Assembly (NCBI GenBank): GCA_045648025.1
Contig: JAZRNH010000016.1
Location: 1 to 32,111, forward strand
DNA: 32,111 bases
Direction of reading: 5' to 3'
Origin: RGIG1681 sp045648025
GTDB taxonomy: Bacteria > Bacillota > Clostridia > Christensenellales > UBA1242
The notes below the pieces were generated by a model. That model saw only the letters and a program-made list of their open reading frames with translations. It was not told the DNA's origin and made no database searches. A program made the position numbers and the translations under genes. Shown here one piece after another: positions 13,861 through 20,881 of the stretch (its first letter is position 1; every line of letters starts with the position of its first letter).

Positions 13861-15231
13861 ATGAATTCGAATATAAAATTTAAACAAATTTTTAAAATGA
13901 CACCGGCAAAAGTAATTTTGTTTGGTTTTGCTGCTCTCATTTTGGTTGGGGCATTTTTGCTATGTCTTCCAATTTCAAACACAGAGGGCAAGTGGATTCC
14001 TTTTGTTGATGCAGCCTTCACCGCAACAACTTCGGTGTGTGTTACTGGTTTGATGGTTTTTGATATTGCGGCAGAGCTTAATATGTTTGGTCAAATTGTT
14101 GTTTTGTTTTTGATTCAATTTGGTGGACTTGGTTTTGTTACAATGACAGCACTTGTTTTTATGATTATTGGCAAAAAAATCAATTATCAAGCAAGAATAA
14201 CCCTTCAAGAAGCACTCAACAAAGATGATAATGAGGGTGTTGTAAAAACCGTTAAAAGAGTTGTGTTTATTACACTTTTTTGTGAGCTTGTTGGCTTTTT
14301 GGCAATACTTCCGCCAATGATAAATTTTACAGATAGTGTTGGACAGGGAATTTTTAAATCAATATTTCTTTCAATTTCAGCATTTTGCAATGCAGGTATT
14401 GATTCATTTGGAACTTTAACACCAGAATTTTCAAATTTAATGATGTTTTATAGCAATCCATTTATTTTGATTCCTGTTATGTTCTTGATTGTTATGGGTG
14501 GAATTGGTTTTATTGTTCCACTTGATATAATTGAAACAAAAACAACAAATAAAAAATTAACAATTCACACAAAAATTGTATTAGTTATGACAGCAATTTT
14601 GATTGTTGGTGGTGCAGTTACAATTTTAGCTTGTGAGTGGAACAATATGGCAACAATTGGCAGTATGTCAGTTGGTGACAAAATTATGAATTCATTTTTT
14701 CAAAGCATAACAACCAGAACTGCTGGTTTTTGCACATTTGACCAATCGCAAATGACACAAATTTCTTTGATTGTTTCAGAGGTTTTGATGTTTATTGGTG
14801 GTTCACCAATGTCAATTGCAGGTGGAATCAAAACAACAACATTTTTCCTTTTGTTGTTGCTTGTGTTTAGAAATCAAGACCAAAATGGAAATATTATCTT
14901 CAACAACAGAAAAATATCTAACAAGGTTTTAACCAAGGCTGTTAGAATCGCTATTATTATGGCAGGATTATTGCTTGTTGGAAGTATTTTAATTTTTGTT
15001 TTTGAGGGTTCGGTTGTATCGCTTGATGCGATTATTTATGAAGTATTATCAGCAATTTGCACTGTTGGTTTAAGTTTTGGAATCACTCCGCTTTTGTCAG
15101 TGGGATCAAAACTAGTTTTGATTTTGCTTATGTATGTTGGAAGAATTGGAATGCTTACCATTCCACTTGCATTTAAATCAAAAGATACAGCGGCAATTGA
15201 ATATGTTAATGCGAAAATTATTGTGGGGTAA
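13861..15231 (+). CDS. ktrB: Potassium uptake channel subunit KtrB/TrkH
   Basis: A 456-residue membrane protein of the Trk/Ktr/HKT family, the K+-translocating subunit. It has the four-fold M1-P-M2 layout, and four selectivity-filter segments are visible: TTSVCVTG (about 56-63), FCNAGIDSFG (about 174-183), TTRTAGF (about 284-290) and CTVGLSFG (about 400-407), each with the essential Gly. The length is that of KtrB rather than the longer TrkH. ktrA follows after two bases. No ribosome site precedes ATG 13861, but the promoter -10 ends seven bases before it, so a leaderless mRNA is likely; ATG 13897 (residue 13) is an alternative and also lacks a ribosome site. Confidence 0.93.
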   Translation: MNSNIKFKQIFKMTPAKVILFGFAALILVGAFLLCLPISNTEGKWIPFVDAAFTATTSVCVTGLMVFDIAAELNMFGQIVVLFLIQFGGLGFVTMTALVFMIIGKKINYQARITLQEALNKDDNEGVVKTVKRVVFITLFCELVGFLAILPPMINFTDSVGQGIFKSIFLSISAFCNAGIDSFGTLTPEFSNLMMFYSNPFILIPVMFLIVMGGIGFIVPLDIIETKTTNKKLTIHTKIVLVMTAILIVGGAVTILACEWNNMATIGSMSVGDKIMNSFFQSITTRTAGFCTFDQSQMTQISLIVSEVLMFIGGSPMSIAGGIKTTTFFLLLLLVFRNQDQNGNIIFNNRKISNKVLTKAVRIAIIMAGLLLVGSILIFVFEGSVVSLDAIIYEVLSAICTVGLSFGITPLLSVGSKLVLILLMYVGRIGMLTIPLAFKSKDTAAIEYVNAKIIVG

Positions 15232-15233
15232 AT

Positions 15234-15956
15234 ATGGAAAATTTAAGAACAAACGAATTTAATGATTATGTGGTTATTGGACTTGGAAAGTTCGGAAAAA
15301 GTTTGGCAATGAATCTTGCAGAAGAAGGCAAAAAAGTTCTTGCAGTTGACAACAATGCACAAAATATTGAAGAGGTGCAAGAGTTTGTTACTCATGCAGT
15401 TGTTGCCGATGTAACAAAAAAAGATGTTTTACATTCACTTGGTGTTCAAAATTTTGACTGTGCAATGATTTGCATTGGAAGTGATTTAACTTCGTCAATG
15501 CTTGCAACTTTAATTGTAAAAGAACTTGGTGTGCCATATATTATTGCAAAAGCTCAAAATGAACAACATAAAGACTTGCTTGAAAAAGTTGGTGCAGACC
15601 TTGTTCTTTTCCCAGAAGTTTATATGAGCAAAAAACTTGCATCTACACTTTCTGATCCATTTTCAAATGATATTATTTCTATCACTGACAACTATAAAAT
15701 TGTTGAAACAAGATGTCCTCAAAGTTGGGCAGATAAAACAATTATTGATGTAAATGTAAGAAAAAAATACGGAATCAATATTGTTGTTATCAAAAGAGAT
15801 GGTGAAACAATTGAGCCAATGCCTGAAACTGTTATGGAAAAAGGTGATACACTCATTATTTCAGGTTCGCCAAAGAATATAGAAACAGTTGTCAACAAGG
15901 TTAATGACTTGATTGATCTTAAAGATATTTTGAACGAAGCAACAACTGAAGAATAA
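15234..15956 (+). CDS. ktrA: Potassium uptake regulatory subunit KtrA/TrkA (RCK protein)
   Basis: A 240-residue cytoplasmic RCK protein that gates KtrB in response to bound nucleotide. The Rossmann RCK-N domain (about 10-140) has GLGKFG at 16-21 and the acidic residue at the end of strand two (AVDN, D39). The RCK-C domain (about 150-225) ends in the usual GDTLIISGS. One RCK pair, not the duplicated form of E. coli TrkA, which fits the KtrA octamer-ring type. GGGG at the end of ktrB serves as the ribosome site, so the two genes are tightly coupled. The acidic C-terminal tail is unremarkable. No c-di-AMP riboswitch is visible ahead of the operon, though RCK-C domains of this type often bind c-di-AMP. 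Confidence 0.95.
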   Translation: MENLRTNEFNDYVVIGLGKFGKSLAMNLAEEGKKVLAVDNNAQNIEEVQEFVTHAVVADVTKKDVLHSLGVQNFDCAMICIGSDLTSSMLATLIVKELGVPYIIAKAQNEQHKDLLEKVGADLVLFPEVYMSKKLASTLSDPFSNDIISITDNYKIVETRCPQSWADKTIIDVNVRKKYGINIVVIKRDGETIEPMPETVMEKGDTLIISGSPKNIETVVNKVNDLIDLKDILNEATTEE

Positions 15957-15979
15957 ATTTCAAAACCACTATAGATTTT

Positions 15980-16008
15980 TTGCTAAAAAGTTAGAATTGT
16001 GATATAAT
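15980..16008 (+). promoter_or_regulatory. Promoter of Nudix-pncC operon
   Basis: TTGCTA (15980-15985), 17 bases, TATAAT (16003-16008) preceded by TGA, giving an independent start after ktrA. The leader has TTGGAGGT before ATG 16036. Confidence 0.75.
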
Positions 16009-16035
16009 TTAATTAGGTTATCTTGGAGGTTAACT

Positions 16036-16530
16036 ATGGATATTAATTTTAAAGATGAATCGGGCGAATTTAAATACCGTGTCGTTGGAATTTTAATTGA
16101 TGAAAATGAAAGACTTTTAGTTCAAGCTGTTGCAAACAATCAATTTTATTGTCTTCCTGGTGGAAGGGTAGAAATTGGTGAATCTTCAAAAGAAGCTCTT
16201 GCAAGAGAACTTGAAGAAGAACTTGGCTTTCCTGTTGAAGTTGGAAATCCAAAATTTTTAATCGAAAACTTTTTCGTTAGCTCAAGAACAAATATTTTGG
16301 CTCACGAAATTGGAATCTATTTTATGATTAAAAGCAAATTTGCTCCAAAAGAAGATTGGGAATTTGTTGAAAACGACAAGGGTGTTTTAAAAACACTTAG
16401 ATATAAATGGGTTAATCTCAAAGATGTGGCTTCTGTTGACCTTCGTCCAAGGTTTTTAAAAGAAAAACTTTTGAATATGACAGAAGATTTTGAACAACTT
16501 ATTTTAAGAAATGGCGAAATTAAGAAGTAA
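16036..16530 (+). CDS. Nudix hydrolase
   Basis: A 164-residue Nudix protein. The Nudix box runs from G43 to F65 and fits GX5EX7REUXEEXGU in every defined position (E49, R57, E58, E61, E62, G64), so metal binding and pyrophosphohydrolase chemistry are expected. The substrate (a nucleoside diphosphate linked to another group) cannot be read from the rest of the protein. It has a very good ribosome site (GGAGG). The stop is followed by pncC five bases later, linking it to NAD-nucleotide recycling; an ADP-ribose or NAD-derived substrate would suit that context but is inference. Confidence 0.92.
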   Translation: MDINFKDESGEFKYRVVGILIDENERLLVQAVANNQFYCLPGGRVEIGESSKEALARELEEELGFPVEVGNPKFLIENFFVSSRTNILAHEIGIYFMIKSKFAPKEDWEFVENDKGVLKTLRYKWVNLKDVASVDLRPRFLKEKLLNMTEDFEQLILRNGEIKK

Positions 16531-16535
16531 GGCTT

Positions 16536-17000
16536 ATGAGAGAAAAAGAGTTAGTTTTAAAATTAATTGAAAAGGGCTACAAAATTTCAACTGCTGAAAG
16601 TTGCACTGGAGGAATGATTGCAGCAACGATTGTTAATGTTCCAATGGCATCAAAAGTTTTTGATGAATCTGTTGTGGTTTATGCAAATGAAGCAAAAATT
16701 AAATATTTGTCAGTAAATCCAAAAACAATTGAAAAGTATGGTGTGGTTAGTGAAGAAGTTGCCAAAGAAATGGCAGAAGGTCTTTTGAAGCAGTCAAAGG
16801 CAACCGTTGCAATTTCTGTTTCAGGCATCGCCGGACCATCTGGCGGAACTGCCACAAAACCTGTTGGTATGGTTTGTTTTGGAATCTGCATAAATGGAAA
16901 AACCCAAACTTACACAAAATACTTCAAGGGTTCAAGAACCGCAGTTCGCAAAAAAAGCACAAAGTTTGCAATTGACACCGTGCTTGAATTGTTAAAATAA
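16536..17000 (+). CDS. pncC: Nicotinamide-nucleotide amidohydrolase PncC (CinA C-terminal domain)
   Basis: A 154-residue stand-alone CinA C-terminal domain. Family marks are TAESCTGG (19-26, containing the proposed catalytic Ser), VVVYANEAK, YGVVSEEVAKEMAEG, and SGIAGPSGGTATKPVGMV. Members deamidate NMN to nicotinate mononucleotide, feeding the pyridine nucleotide cycle. The N-terminal MoCF domain of full CinA is absent, as in E. coli PncC. TAAGG overlaps the Nudix stop and acts as ribosome site, so it is cotranscribed with the Nudix gene. A strong terminator follows. Confidence 0.95.
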   Translation: MREKELVLKLIEKGYKISTAESCTGGMIAATIVNVPMASKVFDESVVVYANEAKIKYLSVNPKTIEKYGVVSEEVAKEMAEGLLKQSKATVAISVSGIAGPSGGTATKPVGMVCFGICINGKTQTYTKYFKGSRTAVRKKSTKFAIDTVLELLK

Positions 17001-17009
17001 TTTATAAAT

Positions 17010-17046
17010 AAAAAGAGAAGTGAAAGTCACTTCTCTTTTTTTATTC
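17010..17046. terminator. Bidirectional terminator between pncC and MazG-like gene
   Basis: A fourteen-pair perfect stem AAAAAGAGAAGTGA (17010-17023) / TCACTTCTCTTTTT (17027-17040), loop AAG, then T residues. The A-run serves the converging gene. Confidence 0.95.
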
Positions 17047-17349
17047 GTCAACTTCTTCAAGAAAGATTTTATTTTTAAATGAGCCTCTTTTGTTAGCTTT
17101 TTCTTCCTTAATTTTTTGAAATTCTTCTGTTGTTGTTTTTGTTGAAATTATAGCTTCTAAAACTTCTGCAATGTCTGCAAGTTCTTCAACAGATTCGCTT
17201 TCAAAATATTCATTAACTTCTTCTTGAAGTTTTTTGTTAAGCTCAGTCAAATATTCTTCATTTGACAAAACTCTTGTTTTTGGTTTTCCGCCATTTTTAA
17301 CAATTATTTCAGGAATCCTGTCCCTTACAAGTTTGTTATAAGTTTTCAT
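17041..17349 (-). CDS. MazG-like nucleotide pyrophosphohydrolase
   Basis: A 102-residue all-helical protein of the MazG/PRA-PH type found as 'phosphoribosyl-ATP pyrophosphohydrolase-like' in many Firmicutes. It begins MKTYNKLVRDRIPEII, a hallmark of this group, and shows the metal-binding pattern EEVNEYFE...EELADIAEVLEA (EExxE then ExxD). It probably hydrolyses a nucleoside triphosphate to a monophosphate; there is no histidine operon nearby, so a house-cleaning role is more likely than His synthesis. Its ATG shares one base with the stop of the upstream regulator gene (TAATG), so it is translationally coupled to it. Confidence 0.88.
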   Translation of the reverse strand: MKTYNKLVRDRIPEIIVKNGGKPKTRVLSNEEYLTELNKKLQEEVNEYFESESVEELADIAEVLEAIISTKTTTEEFQKIKEEKANKRGSFKNKIFLEEVDE

Positions 17350-17936
17350 TATTTTGTTTCTCCACTGCTTCTTTTTGGTCTTATAAATGCCCAAATGATT
17401 AATGACAATTGAACAGGTATTCCAGTGAAGAAAATAAGCCAAAGTTTAAATCTATAAAATTCTAAAAACACTGCAAGAAGCAAGGTCCAAACAAACACCG
17501 TTGCAACAACAAAAATATAGATTCTGTTACTGTTAAATGGAGCCAAAATCAAACAAGAAAGTGGAATTGCCCAAATGAAAATTGTCCACCAATTTCTGTG
17601 AAGAATTGTTTGGCCATAAACAAAAACAATAATTGCAAAAAGCCAAGCGGTCATAACAATAAGTGATGCGGTGCAAATTCTTCTAATCTTCAAAGACTTT
17701 TCTTGATGACTTAATGTTTGTGAAATGTTGTCTTTTAAAAGTGATTCAATTGAAACAGAATAAATTTCAGCAATCTTTTCAAGCGATTCAATTGATGGTG
17801 TAATTTCAGCATGTTCCCACCTAGAAATTGTGTTATCAGAATATCCAAGTTTTAAAGCAAGTTCATTTTGTGTTAAATTTCGCTTTTTTCTGAGTGATAT
17901 TAAGTTGTCTGCAATAACTTCTGCAATAGGTTTCAT
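17349..17936 (-). CDS. Membrane-anchored XRE-family transcriptional regulator
   Basis: A 195-residue protein with an N-terminal Cro/C1-type HTH (about 5-62; LRKKRNLTQNELALKLGYSDNTISRWE) and, after a short linker, four predicted membrane segments (about 95-117, 123-140, 146-165 and 168-190). DNA-binding proteins fixed in the membrane of this design are common in Firmicutes, usually as sensors of envelope or signal inputs. I start at ATG 17936 after AAGGAGA; an in-frame ATG at 17966 lies upstream of that site. It forms a two-gene unit with the MazG-like protein, an unusual partner for this regulator type. The signal sensed is unknown. Confidence 0.88.
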   Translation of the reverse strand: MKPIAEVIADNLISLRKKRNLTQNELALKLGYSDNTISRWEHAEITPSIESLEKIAEIYSVSIESLLKDNISQTLSHQEKSLKIRRICTASLIVMTAWLFAIIVFVYGQTILHRNWWTIFIWAIPLSCLILAPFNSNRIYIFVVATVFVWTLLLAVFLEFYRFKLWLIFFTGIPVQLSLIIWAFIRPKRSSGETK

Positions 17937-18033
17937 ATCATTCTCCTTATAAAAACATAATAACAAATTTTATAAAAAAAATCAATGCTTTGAGATTGTT
18001 TAATTCTAGAAATTTTGAGACAGAAATGAGGCG

Positions 18034-18101
18034 ATTCCCAGAAAATGGGAATGCATTTTTTAATTATGGGAATGGTTTTTTAAAGTTGGAAGAAAATTCC
18101 A
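18034..18101. promoter_or_regulatory. GGGAA site array upstream of the GT8 operon
   Basis: Two inverted repeats share the same spacer: ATTCCCA-GAAAA-TGGGAAT (18034-18052) and TGGAA-GAAAA-TTCCA (18087-18101). A third TGGGAATG sits between them (18067-18074), 21 bp from the first TGGGAATG at 18046. T-runs follow the first two copies. The block ends about 10 bp before the -35 of the GT8 promoter, as expected for activator or repressor sites. Confidence 0.5.
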
Positions 18102-18111
18102 GTGTTTTAAG

Positions 18112-18140
18112 TTGAAAAAACCGCATATTTCTGTAATAAT
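18112..18140 (+). promoter_or_regulatory. Promoter of GT8 operon
   Basis: TTGAAA (18112-18117), 17 bases, AATAAT (18135-18140) preceded by TGT. The -10 is imperfect, consistent with a regulated promoter. GGAGG at 18166-18170 precedes ATG 18177. Confidence 0.5.
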
Positions 18141-18176
18141 GCTAGTGTAAAAATTATTTTACTATGGAGGAAAATT

Positions 18177-19127
18177 ATGACAAACATAGAAGTAAAATAC
18201 ACCAAAGGCGAAATTCCTATTTTCTTTTCAACAGATAATAATTACATTCCGTTCTTAGATGTAACAATAAGATCTCTTATTGCAAATGCATCAAAAGACT
18301 ATAAATATCATATCGTGGTTTTAAACACAGGTCTTGATGACGATAAGGTTAATTTGATTAAAGAGCTTGAAGATGAAAACTTCACAATTGACTTTGCAAA
18401 CATTTCAAACTCAATCAAAGACATTGAACATAAACTTCCAATTGAATCACATTTTGGCCTTGCTTGTTATTATAGACTTTTTATTCAAAGTTTGTTTCCA
18501 CAATATGACAAGGTTTTATATTTAGACTGTGACATTATTGTTCTTGGAGATGTTTCTGAACTTTATCACACTGACCTTGAAGACAACTATATTGCGGGTG
18601 TTCTTGAAAATTGGATTTTGAATTCACCAGTTTTCAGTCACTACACAAAAGAGGCTGTTGGTATTGATGCAACTGAATATATCAACTCAGGCATTATGGT
18701 TATGGACCTTGCAAAGTTTAGAGAAAACAAAATTGAAGAACAATTTGTTGACCTTATCAACACATACAACTTTAATGTTATTGATCCAGATCAATCATAT
18801 ATCAACTATCTTTGCAATGGAAAAATCAAATATCTTCCTTTTGAGTGGAATAGAACACCACTTGAAGTTGTTGATTGTGAAAATCCAAAAATTGTTCACT
18901 ATGCTCTTGGAACAAAACCATGGCATGTTCCTGATATGTTCTTAGGTTATTATTTCTGGGAATATGCAAAGAACTCACCATTTTACAGTGATATTATTGC
19001 AATCAGAGATAGTTATGACACTCTTGCAAGACTCAAAAAAGAAAAAGCAGGAATCGAAATTCAAATCAAAGCTTTTGAATATGTTGATTCAGACAACACA
19101 TTTAAAAAGAAACTCAAAAAGAATTAA
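18177..19127 (+). CDS. Family 8 glycosyltransferase
   Basis: A 316-residue GT-A fold, retaining glycosyltransferase of family GT8 (general control/LgtC-like). The N terminus IPIFFSTDNNYIPFLDVTIRSL is the nucleotide-sugar binding start, the metal-binding DxD is D117-C-D119 (YLDCDIIVLGD), the conserved INSGIMVMDL follows near 169-178, DPDQSYIN near 201-208, and VHYALGTKPWH near 240-250 closes the active site. No membrane segment; the basic end (KKKLKKN) could hold it at the membrane. The donor is probably UDP-glucose or UDP-galactose, which sequence cannot decide. It leads an operon with two acyltransferase-type proteins, pointing to a glycolipid or acylated glycan. Confidence 0.93.
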   Translation: MTNIEVKYTKGEIPIFFSTDNNYIPFLDVTIRSLIANASKDYKYHIVVLNTGLDDDKVNLIKELEDENFTIDFANISNSIKDIEHKLPIESHFGLACYYRLFIQSLFPQYDKVLYLDCDIIVLGDVSELYHTDLEDNYIAGVLENWILNSPVFSHYTKEAVGIDATEYINSGIMVMDLAKFRENKIEEQFVDLINTYNFNVIDPDQSYINYLCNGKIKYLPFEWNRTPLEVVDCENPKIVHYALGTKPWHVPDMFLGYYFWEYAKNSPFYSDIIAIRDSYDTLARLKKEKAGIEIQIKAFEYVDSDNTFKKKLKKN

Positions 19128-19162
19128 TTGATTATAATTTTTTTATATGGTAATTTAATAGT

Positions 19163-19990
19163 ATGGAAAAATCAGAAGAAAGATTAAAAGTTCTGGCAAA
19201 AATTGCTGAGTTCGAAAAACAAGAAAGATGGGACGAAGATGTTGAAGCTGACCCTGAAGCAAAAGAACTTTTGCCAAACGAAATTGATTATTTAAATGAA
19301 AAATTTTCTAGCAAAATTAAAAATAAAATTGCAAATTTCTTAGGAACAAGATTCTTTGAAAATATGATTAAAAAAAGACAATTAATCATAAAAGAAGTGA
19401 AGGGAATTGAAAATTTTTTAGCGGTTGAAGGTGGTGCAATTATCACCAGCAACCATTTTAGTGTTGCAGAAAATTATGCTGTTTGGAGAGCTATTAAGCC
19501 ATATATGAAAGGAAGAAAACTTTTCAAAGTTATCAAAGAGGGCAACTACACTGCCTCTCCGCCACCATTTAGAACAATTTTAAGACATTGCAACACACTT
19601 CCACTTAGTTCAAATCAAGAAACTATGCGAAAGTTTATGCGATCAATGGACACTCTTTTGAAAAGAGGTGAAAAGATTTTGGTTTATCCAGAACAGGCAA
19701 TGTGGTGGAACTATAGAAAACCAAGACCTTTTAAAAATGGTGCTTTTAGATTTGCAGTAAATTCAATGAAGCCAGTTATTCCTATGTTTATCACGATGGA
19801 AGACTCTGATGTTATTGACCCTAACGGTTTTCCTGTTCAAGAATATACAGTTAACATTATGCCACCAATTTATCCTGATGAAAACTTGTCAAAGCCTGAA
19901 AATGTTAAACAAATGAGAGACAAAAACTATGAATTAGTGGTTAAAACTTATGAAGAATTTTACAAAACACCTTTAGTTTATGAAAAATAG
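19163..19990 (+). CDS. PlsC-like lysophospholipid acyltransferase
   Basis: A 275-residue member of the PlsC/LPLAT superfamily, which moves acyl chains from acyl-ACP or acyl-CoA to a hydroxyl. Motif I reads SNHFSVAEN with H98 and, four residues on, E103 instead of the standard Asp (HX4E for HX4D). Motif II is in PPFRTIL, motif III is LVYPEQAMWW (P176, E177) and motif IV is KPVIPMFI. An unusual 60-residue charged N-terminal extension precedes the domain. No AGGAG is present; TTGATT-17-TGGTAATTT ends six bases before the ATG, so besides read-through from GT8 it may have its own leaderless transcript. Likely acts at the inner face of the membrane. Confidence 0.85.
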   Translation: MEKSEERLKVLAKIAEFEKQERWDEDVEADPEAKELLPNEIDYLNEKFSSKIKNKIANFLGTRFFENMIKKRQLIIKEVKGIENFLAVEGGAIITSNHFSVAENYAVWRAIKPYMKGRKLFKVIKEGNYTASPPPFRTILRHCNTLPLSSNQETMRKFMRSMDTLLKRGEKILVYPEQAMWWNYRKPRPFKNGAFRFAVNSMKPVIPMFITMEDSDVIDPNGFPVQEYTVNIMPPIYPDENLSKPENVKQMRDKNYELVVKTYEEFYKTPLVYEK

Positions 19991-20011
19991 GTTTTTTGTT
20001 TTGGAGAAAGT

Positions 20012-20734
20012 ATGATTTTATATTTATCAATTGTTTTTGTGTCAATGTTTATTATTTCGGTATTAAACATTTTGTTTGGCACGGCTGTTTTTGGCTATTC
20101 GCCATGGTGGGTTATTGCAATGGTTATAATTGCCGTTGTGTTTGAAATTGCCGTTGATGGAATTTTTGCAAAACTTATCAACATAAGCCCAAACAAATGG
20201 TTTACTCACGATAAAAAGATTTTTAAGGTTTCAAAAAGAGAAAGAAATTTTTATGAAAAACTTAAAATTCGTTCTTGGAAAGACAAGGTTTTAGAGCTTG
20301 GTGCTCTTGGTGGATTCAGCAAAAAGAAACTTGCTGACCCAAACAATCCTGAATATTTGCTCACATTTTTAATGGAGTCAAACAAGGGAATTGTTGTGCA
20401 TATTGGCGGAATGATTTTAGGCTTTTTAGCAATGCTCATTTTTCCACTCAAATATGCTCTTGTTATTGGTCTTCCAGTTGCAATTGTTAATGTGTTTTTA
20501 AATCTTTTGTCAACAATGGTGTTAAGATATAATGTTCCAAAACTTTTGGTTGCTTATGAGAGGGTTAAAAGAACAAAAGCCCTTGCAGAAAAAAAAGCAG
20601 CTGAAAGCAAAAAAGAGCAAGAAGAATCTTCAAAGTCTGAGCCAGTTGAAGATGAAAAAACTGTTGAAGTGGTTGAAGAATCTGTTGAAGAAAACAAGTC
20701 TGAAACAACCAAAACAAAAGACAAAAAAGATTAG
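20012..20734 (+). CDS. CrtO-like (glycosyl-4,4'-diaponeurosporenoate acyltransferase family) membrane protein
   Basis: A 240-residue membrane protein. Segments at about 2-24, 29-50 and two in 124-165 flank a cytoplasmic loop with FYEKLKIRSWKDKVLELG and GGFSKKKL, and a later RYNVPKLL. These match the pattern of the staphylococcal CrtO acyltransferase family (xRxFYxxLxIRxWKDxLP, GGFSK, QRYNRPRL), which acylates a glucosylated carotenoid in staphyloxanthin synthesis. No carotenoid gene is nearby, so another glycosylated lipid is the likely substrate. A tail of about 55 residues, alternately Lys- and Glu-rich and probably disordered, is added at the C terminus. GGAG precedes the ATG. It is the last gene of the GT8 operon. 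Confidence 0.65.
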   Translation: MILYLSIVFVSMFIISVLNILFGTAVFGYSPWWVIAMVIIAVVFEIAVDGIFAKLINISPNKWFTHDKKIFKVSKRERNFYEKLKIRSWKDKVLELGALGGFSKKKLADPNNPEYLLTFLMESNKGIVVHIGGMILGFLAMLIFPLKYALVIGLPVAIVNVFLNLLSTMVLRYNVPKLLVAYERVKRTKALAEKKAAESKKEQEESSKSEPVEDEKTVEVVEESVEENKSETTKTKDKKD

Positions 20735-20748
20735 TTTAAAGGGTTATC

Positions 20749-20779
20749 AAACGACAGCAATTTTGCTGCCGTTTTTTTT
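20749..20779 (+). terminator. Terminator of GT8 operon
   Basis: Stem ACG-A-CAGCAA / TTGCTG-C-CGT with a short T loop and one mismatch, then an eight-base T-run. The 16-mer GACAGCAATTTTGCTG recurs in the terminator at 30426. Confidence 0.88.
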
Positions 20780-20824
20780 GTTTAATTTTTTTTAATTTAT
20801 TTTTAATAAATTAATTTTATCATT

Positions 20825-20853
20825 TTGTTGCCGTCGCGGCTCTGTGATATACT
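20825..20853 (+). promoter_or_regulatory. Promoter of the surface protease gene
   Basis: TTGTTG (20825-20830), 17 bases, TATACT (20848-20853) preceded by TGA. A GC-rich patch (CCGTCGCGGC) fills the spacer, unusual in this AT-rich window. GAGG at 20872-20875 precedes ATG 20882. Confidence 0.6.
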
Positions 20854-20881
20854 TAAAATAGAATTTTAGTCGAGGTCGCTT

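Noticed and set aside
13705..13887. N-terminal extension of the RNxxxH protein
   Set aside because: The extra 61 codons cross the TTGACT-17-TAAAAT promoter and the divergent ktrB start; GGAGG clearly marks ATG 13704.
13861..13896. A c-di-AMP (ydaO-type) riboswitch before ktrBA
   Set aside because: The ktrB promoter places the start at the ATG, leaving no leader for a riboswitch, and no such structure is seen in 13705-13860.
18034..18060. Hairpin ATTCCCA/TGGGAAT followed by a T-run, read as an intrinsic terminator
   Set aside because: No plus-strand gene lies between the pncC terminator at 17010-17046 and this point, and the motif recurs twice downstream with the same spacer; I treat it as part of a binding-site array. 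An unseen small RNA ending here is not excluded.
18658..18945. A 95-codon frame within the GT8 gene
   Set aside because: It is out of phase inside an intact glycosyltransferase with all its motifs; the Leu/His/Thr-rich product is typical of a shadow frame.
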